From NCBI GenBank assembly GCA_963970005.1, contig CAXAMN010021385.1:970785-1034784 (forward strand): a stretch of DNA of 64,000 nt, written 5' to 3'. A program made the position numbers and the translations under genes. Below are positions 49,701 through 61,375 of this stretch, in pieces. Numbering within the stretch: the first letter of the stretch is position 1; every line of letters starts with the position of its first letter. Below the pieces are notes generated by a model. That model saw nothing but the letters and a program-made list of their open reading frames with translations. It was not told the origin of the DNA and made no database searches. The DNA comes from Durusdinium trenchii. Taxonomy: Eukaryota; Sar; Dinophyceae; Suessiales; Symbiodiniaceae.

Positions 49701-51360
49701 CCAAACACTGACAAAGCAAAAAACACAGCGACATAGTTCAAGTCATCGATTTTGTGTAGTTCACAAGTCATCGCTTTGACGTCGGTTTGGAGCAGCTCAC
49801 ATCATGGGAGTGAACCTCGACGAACAGTTTTGCCTGTAGCTCCAGATAGCTCAAGTGCTGTCTAGAAACGTGGAGACAAACCCAAAGGATCCGAAGAGGA
49901 TCATCAAACCAACTGCCAAAAAGCGGAAGCTGATGTCACGAGTGAGGACTGAAGGATTCACTTGGATGCCTCAGCAGGGAGCTCTTCAACTGATAAAGCA
50001 AGAACCGGTAGGTTTGCTATTTCCCACGTCTTTGTTTCTTACGTGCCAAATCAAGAATATAGTCATATCATGTCATATCCACTGCTGCAGCCTGCTGCAG
50101 CTGCACCACTTGTTTAACTGATCAAACAACAAAGAGTCATAGACTAGAAGCCTTCTGACCCTGCGAAGAGCAACACCAGGGAGGCCACAAAAGTGTTGAT
50201 GAAGACCCCAGTGCCAAAGACACCTCCAAGCCAAAGTCGAACCTTAGCTAGCTTAGCTTCAAGAGGTCGTGAAAGTTCCTTGGGTTGATGGAAGACCACA
50301 CTTCCAACTTAAAGGATATATGTATGTATACACACATGTCATGTGTCTTTGCTTGTCTCTTCCTCACATCTTGTTTGAGACATATCAGTCAGTCCTAACC
50401 ACGCAGCTAAGGCACATCACTCTCACTTGATTCGCCGCCACCGTTTGCGAGAGCCTGGCTTGCTGGGTTGTGTAGTGTGGTCATGTAGCTCCACAGCTTT
50501 CAAGGCCATGCTGACAGTGGTAACAGAAGGGAAGGACATGCACTCGCCACGAAAGGCAAGGACATCGAGTGGTCGCTAGAGCAATAGCACACTGCTGCAG
50601 CGTTATGCCTGCTTCCTGACTTGGCCCGTGCCCGTTTCCCATTTTTTCTGGATCTGACAGGCGTCCGACATAAAGCCGATCATGAAGTCATTGGCCGATC
50701 CGCCCAACGCCAGCAGGGTGGCACCAAGCAGGGCATCAGACATCCTCAGAGGCACCGTTGATCTGCTCAGCAGCCCCAATAGGTGCTACAAGTTGTGTTC
50801 AATCTTTGTGACTCAGGGAATCCTGCATGATCAAGCGGAACTTGGGATGGATTGCCATAGAGGGCTGCCAAATGCGATCAGTAGAAGTACCTGTACCTTG
50901 AACCTTCAACTGTTATCCCTTGTTTTGTTTCGCTGATCAATACTCCTACTGGTGCAAACTGGACTGGTTGAGGCTTACTTGTGCCGAGCAAGCATCTTGA
51001 GACCACGGCCAATTTGGATCAGCACAGGCACCAAGTAACCATCGGCCACTACCTGGAAGTGGAGAGTGGACGACAAAAGCTAGAACAAGAAGCGGGGGGC
51101 TACAAACAAAGGCCAGTCTTGTGAGCTCCCTATCACATCATCGACAGGGAAGACTTATACTAAGACTTTAAGAACCTTTAGTTATATAGTTACCAACTTG
51201 AAGTCCCAACCTCTGCCCCAACGATTTTCTCAGCTTGGAACAAACGCATAGACCAAGTTACTCCCATCACAATGAAATAGTAGAACAAGAGCAGAAGGCA
51301 CAGGATGGTCGCCCAGAAGGCATTTCCTGACTTTTGCCACATGACTTCAACTCTTCACAC
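43726..51360 (-). CDS. Na+/Ca2+ exchanger-type cation transporter, multi-exon
   Basis: Membrane antiporter of the calcium/cation exchanger superfamily. Exons in gene order: 51360-51262 (first helix, FWATILCLLLLFYYFIVMG), 51052-50979 (VVADGYLVPVLIQIG), 50744-50655 (alpha-1 repeat, GATLLALGGSANDFMIGF), 50242-50152 (GGVFGTGVFINTFVASLVLL), 49969-~49861 (DISFRFLAVGLMILFG), 48879-~48665 (helix FYVLYVFLSL, then an Arg/Ala/Gly-rich cytosolic loop), 48375-48266 (acidic loop), 45083-45004 (alpha-2 repeat, MGITLLAWGNCVDNVFGLLG), 44665-44578 (GEFRVAITGIYAGPMFNVLF), 43809-43726 (last helix, TAG stop). Candidate loop or membrane exons lie near 47.8, 47.2, 46.5, 46.3, 44.75 and 44.35 kb but are less certain. 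Both alpha repeats have the expected Gly/Asn/Asp-rich ion-site pattern. Ion specificity cannot be read from sequence. Donors again mix GT, GC and GA. Confidence 0.85.
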
Positions 51361-52330
51361 TTTCAACTCGTGGGATGGGATGGGCTGTGGAAGATCGGAT
51401 GGGCTTTTAGCCCGCAGAGGACAGACGAAAGATTTAACTCCTCAAACATCGAAAGCTGCTTGCGGCCAGGCACCCTTCAATGTGCATGCATAAATCGCCT
51501 CATAGTCCAGCAAGGTGTCATCATCCGCGTTGCAGCTCATCAACATGCACTGCGCCGAGGAATGACCGCTCAGCCAGGAGAGTGCTTGCCTGCCGGTCTC
51601 GTCCCCTCTACCACCACACAGCCACCTCTTTGACCAATTCCAGCCTGGCGTCTTCTCGGTTGGATGCCACTGCGGCCAATGAACAAAAGGCTCCCTGGCG
51701 GAGACGTCGCGCCGTCACGCCAGCAAAGAAAGAATCCAAAGCCAGTCCAACTCCCAACACATCAGTTGCCCAATGCCCAGATCATTATATACCCATTACC
51801 CCGTCACCATCGGGTTCACATTGACCCTAGCTCTTTGCCTCCACCTCCCCATCCTTCATCTGGGAGTCCACTGCCTCAAAAGGCGATCGGGTCGGAAGAT
51901 CCAAATCGATCTGGGTCATCTGAGATCTCAAGTGCTAAGGCCATCGGACAACCTTTTGCAGCACGACCAGCACAACCCTAGATCGAAACCCTTTGGCTGG
52001 TCTGAAATCTCGGAGGTGCCAGCCCCACACGATTTCACGCTCTCATTCTTTGTTCTGATTTCTTTTGTAACTCCAACGCTGCCAAGCGACCAGCTGGCCG
52101 TCCTGCGAGGGTCAGAGAGACGCGAGCTTGCACTGCCATAGTGAGATCATAGCATGTTACGCATGCATTTTGGATGTCTGATGATGTCTGCCACATCTGC
52201 AGAAAACCAGTTTGAATAATTTTGACATCATGTAAAGCTGCACATGACCTTGAAGGATACTGCAAATGCGCCATTCTCTGATCTGAAATGTGTCCCCCAA
52301 TGAGGACACCATCCACTGAGTGATTTTCTA
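51361..52330. other. unassigned interval with a possible - strand exon
   Basis: A - strand frame near 51630-51735 reads ARRLRQGAFCSLAAVASNR, which looks helical and may be an exon. The rest shows only short frames on both strands. Confidence 0.3.
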
Positions 52331-52460
52331 GATTCCAGAAAGAAAAAGCAGCAACAAGGAAAAGGAATGACATCCAACAATTGGTTTGGGTGTCTGAAGT
52401 CTGAGCTGAAACCGCATCAACCCAGGCCTGCAACTCTTTCATCCGCTCTGCTATTTGGAC
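52331..52460 (-). CDS. exon of an unidentified membrane protein
   Basis: After a CACAG acceptor the - frame reads VQIAERMKELQAWVDAVSAQ, then a hydrophobic helix MSFLFLVAAFSFW. A coiled or amphipathic helix followed by one membrane span fits a tail-anchored or type I trafficking protein, but no family can be named. It lies upstream of the exchanger on the same strand. Confidence 0.4.
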
Positions 52461-53719
52461 CTGTGAGAATCCGGCAGGGACAGGACTTCAAAGGAGTTGC
52501 TATTAGGGAACACAACAAATGACTGCATCAACATACTAAGCATGCTTGGGACGCCAAGACATGGCAGGAACACTTGGAGCCTTCCTCAAACGCTTCATGT
52601 TGGAAGAAAAAAATCTTGTCTGAAAGCACACAAGTTGCTCATTTGGCAGCCACGTTTTCTGGAACCAACCTCAAAAAGTGGACTCCTGGACCTCTCTTGT
52701 TCTATTGGAAAGGTTCACCACCAAGACCTCGCTGCATTCGGTCAAACCCGAAGCTAAGGTTAAAGTAAGTCAGATCTTCGCTACTAGTAGCTTCTTGTTA
52801 CTAGTAGTAAGGCGAGGAGCTACTAGTAGCATCCTTGCTCCTAGTAGCGATGTCCTTTCTTCTTGTTACGCACCGTCCAAGATACGGCCAATGTATCCTT
52901 CTTGAACATCTAGACGAGGGAGTACAACCCGCCCGCAACAGCTAGGTAGCTTTGCCCATGCCCGATCTCGCAGCCTTGCAGGCTTCATCTTTGGATGCGA
53001 TGCAAGCGTCGTCCTTCTCCCCAACCTGTGGTCAGGATGCAAACCATGCAAACCGCAACCCCCACAAACCGGCGGAGTGGTCCAAGAAAACCACGACGTC
53101 CACACGTCTATGAAGGCCGGCAAAATGTGCTGGACGATGCTGGATGATGTAGCATGGGGCACCACTGGTCAGCATGAAGAGATGATTGAAGATTTGTCAA
53201 ATCCAGCGTGGATCCAGCTAGATGGACCCATGACAATAGTCAATAGTCCTTATGTTTGTTGGATCCATGAACGCTTTGCTGCAGCTGTGGACAGGTACCT
53301 CCAGAACGGAGCAAATGGTTCCCGCGGATGTGTCACAGGAAGCATAGTCAAGGAAGATGTCTGGCGTTGGTGACATACCTGCACGATGGAGTTCAAGTCA
53401 AGACTTCAAGTACAGTACTTAATCTATCTAGCTCTATGTATATATATATATAATACAACATTGTATACCATGCGGATAGTTCAAGATGATTCAAAACCGA
53501 AGTAATGGACTTCTCCCTGGGAGTCCGGGGCAATTGCCTGTGTTCACACCGAACAAAGCCATCATGTTCGACTCGTGTCCCTGCGAGCATCCTTTTCTCT
53601 CCACGAATTCAGGTTCGTTCTGCCAGATCTCCCTTAGGGAATCGACATGAAGATATGGACATCTAAGAAGATCTGCGTAGATCTACATTACATCATTACA
53701 TCTGTCGAGAACGCTTGCT
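52461..53719. other. unassigned interval
   Basis: Holds the CTAGTAGC repeat copy 5 and two overlapping frames of about 98 codons on opposite strands (53077-53373 +, 52866-53165 -). The + frame has the more protein-like composition, but nothing identifies it. A TA microsatellite lies at 53437-53451. Confidence 0.3.
52785..52870. repeat. dispersed CTAGTAGC repeat, copy 5
   Basis: CTACTAGTAGCTTCTTGTTA, CTAGTAGTAAGGC and GCTCCTAGTAGCGATG words, as in copies 1 and 2. Confidence 0.7.
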
Positions 53720-55840
53720 TCACGGAGCCTTGGTCTCCTCCACTTCGCCACGTGGGTCATGGGGCGATCGAGGCTCCTCAGGCTCTTGTGCCTGGTTCCA
53801 TTTCACCTGCTCCAAGTCCCGCACTTCCGGAGGCTGTGCCAGAGCATCCTCGGTCATCCGTGAACTATCCATAGAATCATCCATGGTCTCGTCATCATCC
53901 ATGATCTGTTGGGCATGGACCTTGGAAGTCGCTGGGCCAAAGGACATTTGCGAGATGGATCTGGGAATCTGGTCCTTGGAAGGGCCTCGGCTACCATCTT
54001 CTTTGGAAGGAGACCATTCATCTGCACCAAGACCACCACAACAGCCAGTGAGGTTCCGGAAGGACCGACTGAGGGGACGCCACACCATGGCTAAGCCCCA
54101 CAAGGCAGGGATCACCACCACAATCACCACTGTAAGACCAAACCATGCATTCTTCTCATTGAAAAAGGGCTCCTCTCTAGCCTTGTCCTGTTTGCTGAAG
54201 CACGTGATGGCATGGGTGATCTCCGGTTGCCCAGCTGGTTCAAGTCGAAGCCATGTCTGCCCCCAGTAGGCTGCATTTGGATCCTTGGTCCGCTGGCCTC
54301 CATAGATGTAGCAAATGTAGTAGCCATAGGCATAAGCACTACACCAAGGATCTTGGGTACATTGCTCCCGGCACTCTTCCTCTACAAGGACATTGCCGAA
54401 ATACCGTGGAATATCTGCAGGGAATCCAGCATGCCCTTCACATGAGTAGTAGCCCTCGAAGGCATACTTTGGGTCTCTCAATTGGTGACCCACGCACTGC
54501 CCCTCCACACACCGCTTGTCGTAGGTGTTGGGGTCGCCATCCTCACATTTCGTCCCCTCCGGTTCGGGTGTGAAAACACACTGACCAGTCCAGGGGTCAC
54601 ATGTTCCCACTTGCCCTGCGCAAAAGACTGAGTTTGTACAAATTTTATCTTTGCAAATCACCTCAGGAATGTTGCTGAGTTCCCTACGGCAAAGTCCAGC
54701 ACCACACTTGCCATCAACCACCCCCCCATACTGGCTACTGCAAGGTGTATCATCAGGCTTCGCTTCAAAGACGCAACTTCCTGTGGGCGGGTCGCATGCT
54801 CCCTCCACTTTGTCGGTGGGTACAAGACAGCTATTGAGGGTGTTACACTTCACATCAAAGCGGACACATTTGTCTTCAATGCCGGTGCACACGGCGTTTT
54901 GACAGGTATCCGTGTGCGTGTAGTCCTTGCCATCTGTACAGGGTGTCCCGTCAGGTAGCGTAGAGTAATAGCATTGACCGTCCCCAGGTGCGCAAACACC
55001 AACATCCTGACATGGATCTGTCAGCGGGCACGTCTTGCCAGTAATGATGCAAATATTGGCCGGGCAGTGCTTGTACTTCCCACAAAGAGTGCTGGGCCGA
55101 TGATTGAAGCACATACGAGAAATCCCATCACAATTGTCTGGCGTGCCATCCAAGCGGAGAAGCTCCGTTTCGCCCTCACATTGATCAGGCTCTCCAGGAA
55201 AGCCTCGCGATTTCCAGCAGTTGCACTTGTGCCAATTGCCACAATTTGCCTGGCAGTCATTGCTTTCTCGAGTGTAGCACTCACTTGTGTCAAGCAATGC
55301 CGACGGGCAACGCAAAGTCTCAAAATCATCTGCCACTCCTTGACAAACACCTTGCGCTTCATCAAATTGTACTGAATCGGCCAGAAGGGTGAAAAGACAC
55401 TCATCATAGATGGCCGACGCAATGGACCCGCAATTCTGACACGAGATGTTGCATGCTTGGAAGGCCGATTCATTGAAGAAGGCGCAGCGGGCCGCATCCG
55501 CACCCCAGAAGGATAACTCCATGCATGAGTTCACGGCCTCCCTGACAATGGTTCCCCGACATTTATCGGTGTAGCACGGTGGAGCAGGTTCTTGAGGGCA
55601 AAGTGGGGGACCAGTGTAGTTGGCCTCATTTACGGCAGTAAAGTTGTCTGTGCAGTTGGTTGCATTGCTGCCATTGCTGCCGTTGCTATCATTGCTGTTG
55701 TTGACACTTTGTGCCGCTGCACAAGATAAAATCAGGAAGCAGAGAGTGAAACTTTGACGCGCCCATCGAAGAGGACCTGAAGGCATGAGCCTTCGAGGCG
55801 CATCCGAACTAGAGACACTGTGCTGATTCTGCCTAGACAT
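53720..55840 (-). CDS. single-exon cysteine-rich type I membrane protein, 706 residues
   Basis: Probable signal peptide at residues about 20-43 (FTLCFLILSCAAAQ), an Asn/Ser/Gly-rich linker (NDSNGSNGSN), then a long cysteine-rich ectodomain. Repeated modules in the middle share the pattern CDP.TG.CVF...P.GT.C..GD, with CGAGLC and CVEGQC ends. A PAN/apple-like segment follows (GYYSCEGHAGF ... CREQCTQDPWCSAYAYG). One membrane helix (LTVVIVVVIPALWGLAMVW, about residue 560-580) precedes a Ser/Asp/Glu-rich cytoplasmic tail. This suggests an adhesive or receptor-like surface protein. It is the only long gene here without introns. No spliced-leader relic was seen in the 80 bp upstream. Confidence 0.8.
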   Translation of the reverse strand: MSRQNQHSVSSSDAPRRLMPSGPLRWARQSFTLCFLILSCAAAQSVNNSNDSNGSNGSNATNCTDNFTAVNEANYTGPPLCPQEPAPPCYTDKCRGTIVREAVNSCMELSFWGADAARCAFFNESAFQACNISCQNCGSIASAIYDECLFTLLADSVQFDEAQGVCQGVADDFETLRCPSALLDTSECYTRESNDCQANCGNWHKCNCWKSRGFPGEPDQCEGETELLRLDGTPDNCDGISRMCFNHRPSTLCGKYKHCPANICIITGKTCPLTDPCQDVGVCAPGDGQCYYSTLPDGTPCTDGKDYTHTDTCQNAVCTGIEDKCVRFDVKCNTLNSCLVPTDKVEGACDPPTGSCVFEAKPDDTPCSSQYGGVVDGKCGAGLCRRELSNIPEVICKDKICTNSVFCAGQVGTCDPWTGQCVFTPEPEGTKCEDGDPNTYDKRCVEGQCVGHQLRDPKYAFEGYYSCEGHAGFPADIPRYFGNVLVEEECREQCTQDPWCSAYAYGYYICYIYGGQRTKDPNAAYWGQTWLRLEPAGQPEITHAITCFSKQDKAREEPFFNEKNAWFGLTVVIVVVIPALWGLAMVWRPLSRSFRNLTGCCGGLGADEWSPSKEDGSRGPSKDQIPRSISQMSFGPATSKVHAQQIMDDDETMDDSMDSSRMTEDALAQPPEVRDLEQVKWNQAQEPEEPRSPHDPRGEVEETKAP

Positions 55841-57120
55841 GCCTAGACTGTTGACTGGAGCTACCGCACATGCTAGTGGCTACCCTGGGCAACTGTGAGA
55901 CCTGCCAAGTTGGACAAAACAGCACAGTCATCAAAGCCGACTCACAACCGCTCGAGAAGCAAGCTACAGGGTGCGGATGCGATCGCTCTGAGCTTTGCTG
56001 CAAGACTGAAATCCCTCATCGCACAAAAAGAACACGACCGGCCTAGCTTGTCAGGCCTTGCCCTATACTTACAGTACATTCTCTTTGATCCCAGCTATGT
56101 GTTCCCCCAGGTCTGTGAGACATGGAGTTTCGCCAGTTTCGCCCATCCTCTTTCATCATCTCGCCTGCCTTGCAGGATGACACGTCGGTGTACATGGCCA
56201 TGGGTATACCAAAGATGGTGCTCCTTGGCCTCCGGGTTGAGCCAAATGGTTCCCAAGCCTGGTGCCTCCTCGCCGGTGGCAGTCTGGATCGAATGACAAC
56301 TGAAAAACGTAGGGTGTGAAGCAGAACGCCCACCAGTCAGATTTGTCTCCAATAAATAACTATAGCCCTAGAGATGCGGAAGGAGGAAGAAGAAAAAGAA
56401 GAAGACCGTTTGAAGCAACAAGGACACTAAAGCAAAAGTGGAATGGTTTGTACCCAAGGACACTAAAGCAAAAGTGGAATGGTTTGTACCCAATGAAAGG
56501 GGAACTCAGCACAATGCCGTCAAAAACCACCTTGGTGACAAATAGTCCGTAGCGGTAGTGGATCAACGACGAATACATGTTGTCATAGATGTATGGATCA
56601 GCCTTCACAAGAAGGTTTGTAGCCGGGGTTGTCAATTTCACCATCCAGTTTATACCAACCCACCCTGGGACAATGGCTTTGGAATGTGCATGTCCGCTCT
56701 CCTTCAATGTGACACTTTCTGGAATCGCTGAGTTGCTAAAGTACAAAGCGCTGAGCATCGTATGCAAAGAGGTTGCATCGTGTAGACACCTGCGATCACA
56801 CAAGTATCGGTGGTCGCGAGACCTGACACCTACCCAGCGACCTGCATGGCCAAGAAACACCGACTTGTGTCACTTCTATCTCCGACACCAAACTGAAAGT
56901 GGATCTGTTTTTGAAAAAGATCCTGCCAACCAAACAGAAGCATCTGGGCCTACTGCACTTGCAATATTAAATATGGGATCACAGTTCTCAACACAAGGTA
57001 TATAATTACCCAAAGGTGCTCATTGTTTTTGTTTCTCACGTACAAGTCTTACAGGAAATGGGATCATAGATATATATATATATATGGATATGATATGATA
57101 TGATATGATATGATTCAGCA
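55841..57120 (-). CDS. candidate - strand exons of an unidentified gene
   Basis: The frame 56860-56360 is open for 166 codons. Its central part reads like protein (SALYFSNSAIPESVTLKE, KADPYIYDNMYSSLIHYRYG), and it begins after a CGCAG acceptor near 56795. Downstream, 56352-56095 is open with EEAPGLGTIWLNPEAKEHH. A 36-bp unit (12 codons, GYKPFHFCFSVL) is tandemly duplicated at 56420-56491 within the first frame. No family is recognised; exon limits are unknown. A TA run followed by GATAT repeats lies at 57070-57113. Confidence 0.35.
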
Positions 57121-57547
57121 CACACTTGAGATATTGTGTACGGAACTGACTGCGGTGCCACACGCCGGCCTAGGGTTCCAATTCCTAAGGGTACAGGTAA
57201 GGAAACCTAAAAGGAGGTGGAGGTCCATCCAGCGGAGGTCCCGAAGGTTTCAAGAGGCCAGCAACTCTAAAAGAAAATACCGATCGAGCGGACGACAAGG
57301 TGACGACGTTCGTGCAAAAAAGTCAAGTTCACAGTCTGAAGTGAATCACCGCTGCATTAGACGCTTACTGCAAAACACAGAAGTGGAACAGCTTGAAAAC
57401 AGTTCACGTTGCAGGTACAGGAATGTGCGTCCACATTCCCTTCCGGCTGAATCCCGTAGCTTCGTTGGCATGGCTAGGGAAACAGCTGCCATGCCCCCTG
57501 CTAAAAATCCGAAAGGATCCCTATGGTTCCAAGGGTTACACACACAC
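57121..57547. repeat. 427-bp direct repeat, left copy
   Basis: From CACACTTGAGATATTGTGTA to GGTTACACACACAC. The right copy (58610-59036) shows only three substitutions that I can see. A perfect hairpin, GCCTCCC-CGAA-GGGAGGC (57548-57565), follows immediately. Confidence 0.9.
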
Positions 57548-58609
57548 GCCTCCCCGAAGGGAGGCATGTGTGACCTCCATCCTGCCCGGAAAGGAGGTAG
57601 GCACATGTGCACGCAAAAAGGGACAGATGAAAATGAGAAGGACAAGACAGACAAAGGTGTGTGTGGTTGCCGATGAAAAGGAACCAAGTGAAGAGGGACA
57701 ACCGATGAGCCAAACCTCATTGAAACGAACCTGGGCCACCTGAACCTTGCTGTAAGTAAAGTACGCGTGCGTGTGTGTGTACAAACTAAGGTCCGGACGA
57801 TAGTGCGCGCAAGAGAAAGAAAGGATGAGGATGAAGACACATGAAGACAGAAAGACATGAAAGAAAAGAGGAAAAAAACCGTCAGTGGGGGCCGATGAAA
57901 GGGGAACCAAATGAACGGGGACAAACCGATGACAAACCAAACCTCATTAGAAAACCTGTTGCAGAAGCCGAGTTTGCTTGTAAACACGCCGCGCGCGAGG
58001 AAAGAGGGGGCAGGGGGAGGAAGAAAAGAAAGGGAAAGAAAGAAGGAGACAAAGGTGCTCCCAGCTACGACACATGCGTCCAGGGACACACCAAAAAGAA
58101 GGGCTCCCAGCTATGACGCAGCATCCAGGGACACCCAGAAAGGAGGGTGAAGAGAGGAAAGAGAGAAGGAAAGAAAGAGAGAGGGAGAGAAAGGGAGAGG
58201 AAAGGAAGGTGTTCCCAGCTACGAACAGTTGTCCAGGGACACACCAAAGGAAGAAAGGGGAGATCCTGAGTATTACATTCAGGAAAACCCCAGAAGGCAA
58301 AGAGAGGAAGGGGGAGGGAAGGGGGAGAAGGGGGTTAAGTTCTCCACAGGTTCCAATGAACCTAAAGTGCTTCGGTCGCTCTGACCACGTTGAGGCGTTA
58401 AGCCAGCTTGGACCGCTGCGGTCACGTACAGGCATGAGCCAACTTGGAATTCCAAAGATGAGACAAAGATCATCGTACGTACGGCCTAGGCCACCTTCGC
58501 CCGCTCTGGGCATCTACATCTCCGGGCAGGGGAGATAACGACGTACACCCGTTCGACGGGTCCACGGGAGGCACTCTGCGGGCTCATCCCGGGTTGGCAC
58601 AAGGCCAAT
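57548..58609 (+). repeat. GA-rich core between the direct repeats, with internal duplications
   Basis: Strongly purine-biased + strand (notably 57800-58335). One internal duplication is about 220 bp apart (CCGATGAAAAGGAACCAAGT near 57670 and its relative near 57890). Three diverged copies of CCCAGCTA-GA ... TCCAGGGACAC lie near 58060, 58108 and 58216. The long - strand frame 57346-58089 comes from this bias and is not accepted as a gene. Confidence 0.7.
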
Positions 58610-59036
58610 CACACTTGAGATATTGTGTACGGAACTGACTGCGGTGCCACACGCCGGCCTAGGGTTCCAATTCCTAAGGGTACAGGTAAGGAAACCTAAA
58701 AGGAGGTGGAGGTCCATCCAGCGGAGGTCCCGAAGGTTTCAAGAGGCCAGCAACTCTAAAAGAAAATACCGATCGAGCGGACGACAAGGTGACGACGTTC
58801 GTGCAAAAAAGTCAAGTTCACAATCTGAAGTGAATCACCGCTGCATTAGACGCTTACTGCAAAACACAGAAGTGGAACAGCTTGAAAACAGTTCACGTTG
58901 CAGGTACAGGAATGTGCGTCCACATTCCCTTCCGGCTGAATCCCGTAGCTTCGTTGGCATGGCTAGGGAAACAGCTGCCATGCCCCGTGCTAAAAATCCG
59001 AAAGGATCCCTATGATTCCAAGGGTTACACACACAC
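58610..59036. repeat. 427-bp direct repeat, right copy
   Basis: Same orientation as the left copy, 1489 bp away. It ends in the same ACAC microsatellite, which here runs to 59040. Near-identity suggests a recent duplication or an LTR-like pair. Confidence 0.9.
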
Positions 59037-59040
59037 ACAC

Positions 59041-60214
59041 ATTGTGCCCTTGATTTCCAACTGGTCCGCTAAGCCTGTAGAACTCCACCGATTTGTTCGC
59101 AGCCAGTTGGTTCCAGGTAAAAGCTGAGAGCGCCTCTGCTGGAAATGTGCGCCAAGGCCATCAGGGAGGGGGGTTCTACAGTTCTACAAACTACAAAAAT
59201 CTGCACCGTCTGCATAAAAGTTCATCTGCTGTCATTGCATTCCTGTGCGGGCGGTCTCTATATTTTGGCACGAAACCACACAGCCATATAGCAAGGGATT
59301 CTTTGCAGCTGGGTTACGGTTCAGTGATGCTTAGGTATATAATTACCCTGCAATGCCGTTCTACAGACACAAATTGGCAACCCCGGGTTCAAACTCTATA
59401 GAATCAAGGTCTCCCTGCTCAAAATGTCCCAAAACAAAATGTTTATAGATAGAATCGCGATTCCAGGTTGGCAGGGCAGTTGTCCAAAAACGAATATTCG
59501 CCAGGACAGTACACTCCCTTATAGAGTCCAAGGCACTCATCTACATCGTAACAATAAAGAACAACTCCGATGAACTCTCGGATAAATCTTGCAATGACTT
59601 GTAGGGAAATCCCGGATGAAGTTCTGCGCTGATATGTTGTTTGCAGAAAGTTTGCTCACCGGAAAATGTTCCGATCACATCCGATCAGATTGAAATGGCG
59701 TGCTCTTTCTGAAGGTCTGGCACTTTGCCTCCTCCTTCAGAGCCCCTGGATTCGGAGGGCTCCCAGCACTACCCTGAAGTACCACAATCTTCCCAGCCTT
59801 TGTGCCAAAGTTCGTTTCAGGGAGGTCATTTTTCCCGAGTCCCCCCCAAAAATACTCTACAGTATATAGAATCAAAGTGCTTCCCCTTTAAAGTGCCACA
59901 ACACTGGAGAAGTACATAATGTTTGGAAATTGTCTATTGTCTGCCCCACTCAACCTTGAATAGACACATTGTACGAAAACAAAAACACCTCTTTTGAATC
60001 AGGACATGGCCACCAATGAAAGAATGCTCTTATTCGTACCCTCAACAAACTTCAGCCCCATGTCTCAGCGAAGTGCTCCAACATACAGGGAAAACCAAGC
60101 AACACCAACTGGTGACTCTGTGAAACAACACATGCTGTATAGATGTTCTATGCACACGGGAGACACAGTGCAAAAAGAACTTGGTTGCAATTTGCAAATC
60201 ATGCTCACACCTCT
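59041..60214. other. interval without a recognised gene
   Basis: Short frames on both strands, no motif. ATATAGAATCAA occurs with variants near 59398, 59445 and 59862. Confidence 0.4.
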
Positions 60215-60570
60215 GATCAGTGCAGCTGGTCCAGCCTCAGCGTCAAGTGCTTTGCCGTCCGCAAAGCATTCGGCGTCCTGCGACGCTGGTGAAGGTCCTT
60301 TGCGGCCTGAATTATGTCCGTAGCTCTTCTCAAGCCCTTACCTTCGCAGTTATGACCCCATCAATATCATCACTGTTTCAATCCTGACTTACACCTTGCG
60401 GACACTTCCAAACGACCGTAGGAAAACCTAGTGGTCCAAGTGGGCCGCTCGGCCTGGCCCAACGCTCGCACCAGCAAAGCAAGCGCCCCCACCACACGAG
60501 GCCACAAAGGCACAATGTTCATGGCCCAAGCACATGGGAGGAATATGGAGGAATCACCTTCCGATCATCT
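60215..60570 (-). CDS. two candidate - strand exons, unidentified
   Basis: About 60560-60431 reads MNIVPLWPRVVGALALLVRA then LGQAERPTW, a hydrophobic helix with basic ends. About 60320-60215 reads DAECFADGKALDAEAGPAAL. Both have protein-like composition and the same strand as the genes to the left. No family is recognised. Confidence 0.35.
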
Positions 60571-61281
60571 TCCTATGTCCGGTGTAAACTGTTGCGGGGT
60601 GACTGCTTGTAGTGTGTTGGAGATGTATTTGCAAACTCTGTCAAACTCTCTTGTTTGACTGCCGCTGTAGTGGGACTTCAAAAGTCTTCAAGTTGTGATC
60701 AGCCTATTATTATGATATTGCCTGAGTGCTTTTCACCTCATGCCCGCTAATCTGAGGAAAGTAGCATTGCATGACCTTTGTGCCATGACAGGTGTTCTTC
60801 AAGAGCTGAGGCTGCACGCAAACCCATCGGTCACTACTGCTGACCTTGGAACTGTAGATTGGGGTTTTGCAGTCGAGTCGAGCAGCCGGTATTTATATAT
60901 ATATATTATATATATATTGTTTTAAAAATATTATTACTAAAAATTGGAAGCAATGCATCCGCTTTTGACCGCAAGATCGAACTTGCACTCAGTGCGATTG
61001 GAAGGGTGAAGCTATGACAGGGGTTGACTCTATAGAACACCCTGTCGTAATGCAGTCCGCTGCACTTCTCAATAATCTCTCGCTTCCCGCATTGCAACAA
61101 AAGGATGCTTGGTTTGGAGGCCAGCATGGATTCTGAATCAACGATATTTGAGTCCCATACCTACTACAATGTGCTTTTAGAAGTGAATACAGTAGATAGT
61201 GTGTGGTGGCCAACCTGACTGGTTGATAGCCGATGATCACCATAAGGTCAATAAGGTCAATAGTGTTGAGATATCCTGAGG
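60571..61281. other. interval without a supported gene
   Basis: A + frame at 60740-60925 (PANLRKVALHDLCAMTG) looks leucine-rich but runs against the local strand and ends in TA repeats (60893-60917). Left unassigned. Confidence 0.3.
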
Positions 61282-61375
61282 CTTTCAAAGTTCAAACACA
61301 ACATTCTCAATCATTCTCATATCATCGAGAATGTCCATGTCCAATCGAGAAGTTACAGCCTGCACACGACCGCTG
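61282..61375 (-). CDS. candidate terminal exon, unidentified
   Basis: After a TTTGCAG acceptor the frame reads GRVQAVTSRLDMDILDDMRM, then IENVVFEL and a TGA. Helical and acidic, with a clear stop, so it may be the 3' exon of a - strand gene to the right. Confidence 0.4.

Noticed and set aside
49318..49779. 153-codon + frame
   Set aside because: Lies across CTTCGC-rich repeated words in an exchanger intron; Ser/Ala/Arg-biased and without motif.
53077..53373. 98-codon + frame with acidic, Trp-rich composition
   Set aside because: Plausible composition but on the opposite strand to the local gene block, overlapping a - frame of equal length, with no family motif or clear splice sites.
55841..55920. 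Spliced-leader relic upstream of the intronless gene
   Set aside because: No TTTTGGCTCAAG-like sequence was found in either orientation in the upstream bases.
57346..58089. 247-codon - strand frame
   Set aside because: It comes from the GA-rich (on -, CT-rich) direct-repeat core and half of the direct repeat; the protein is Ser/Phe/Leu low-complexity with no motif.
59380..59400. tRNA B-box-like GGTTCAAACTC
   Set aside because: No pairing T stem or acceptor stem around it.
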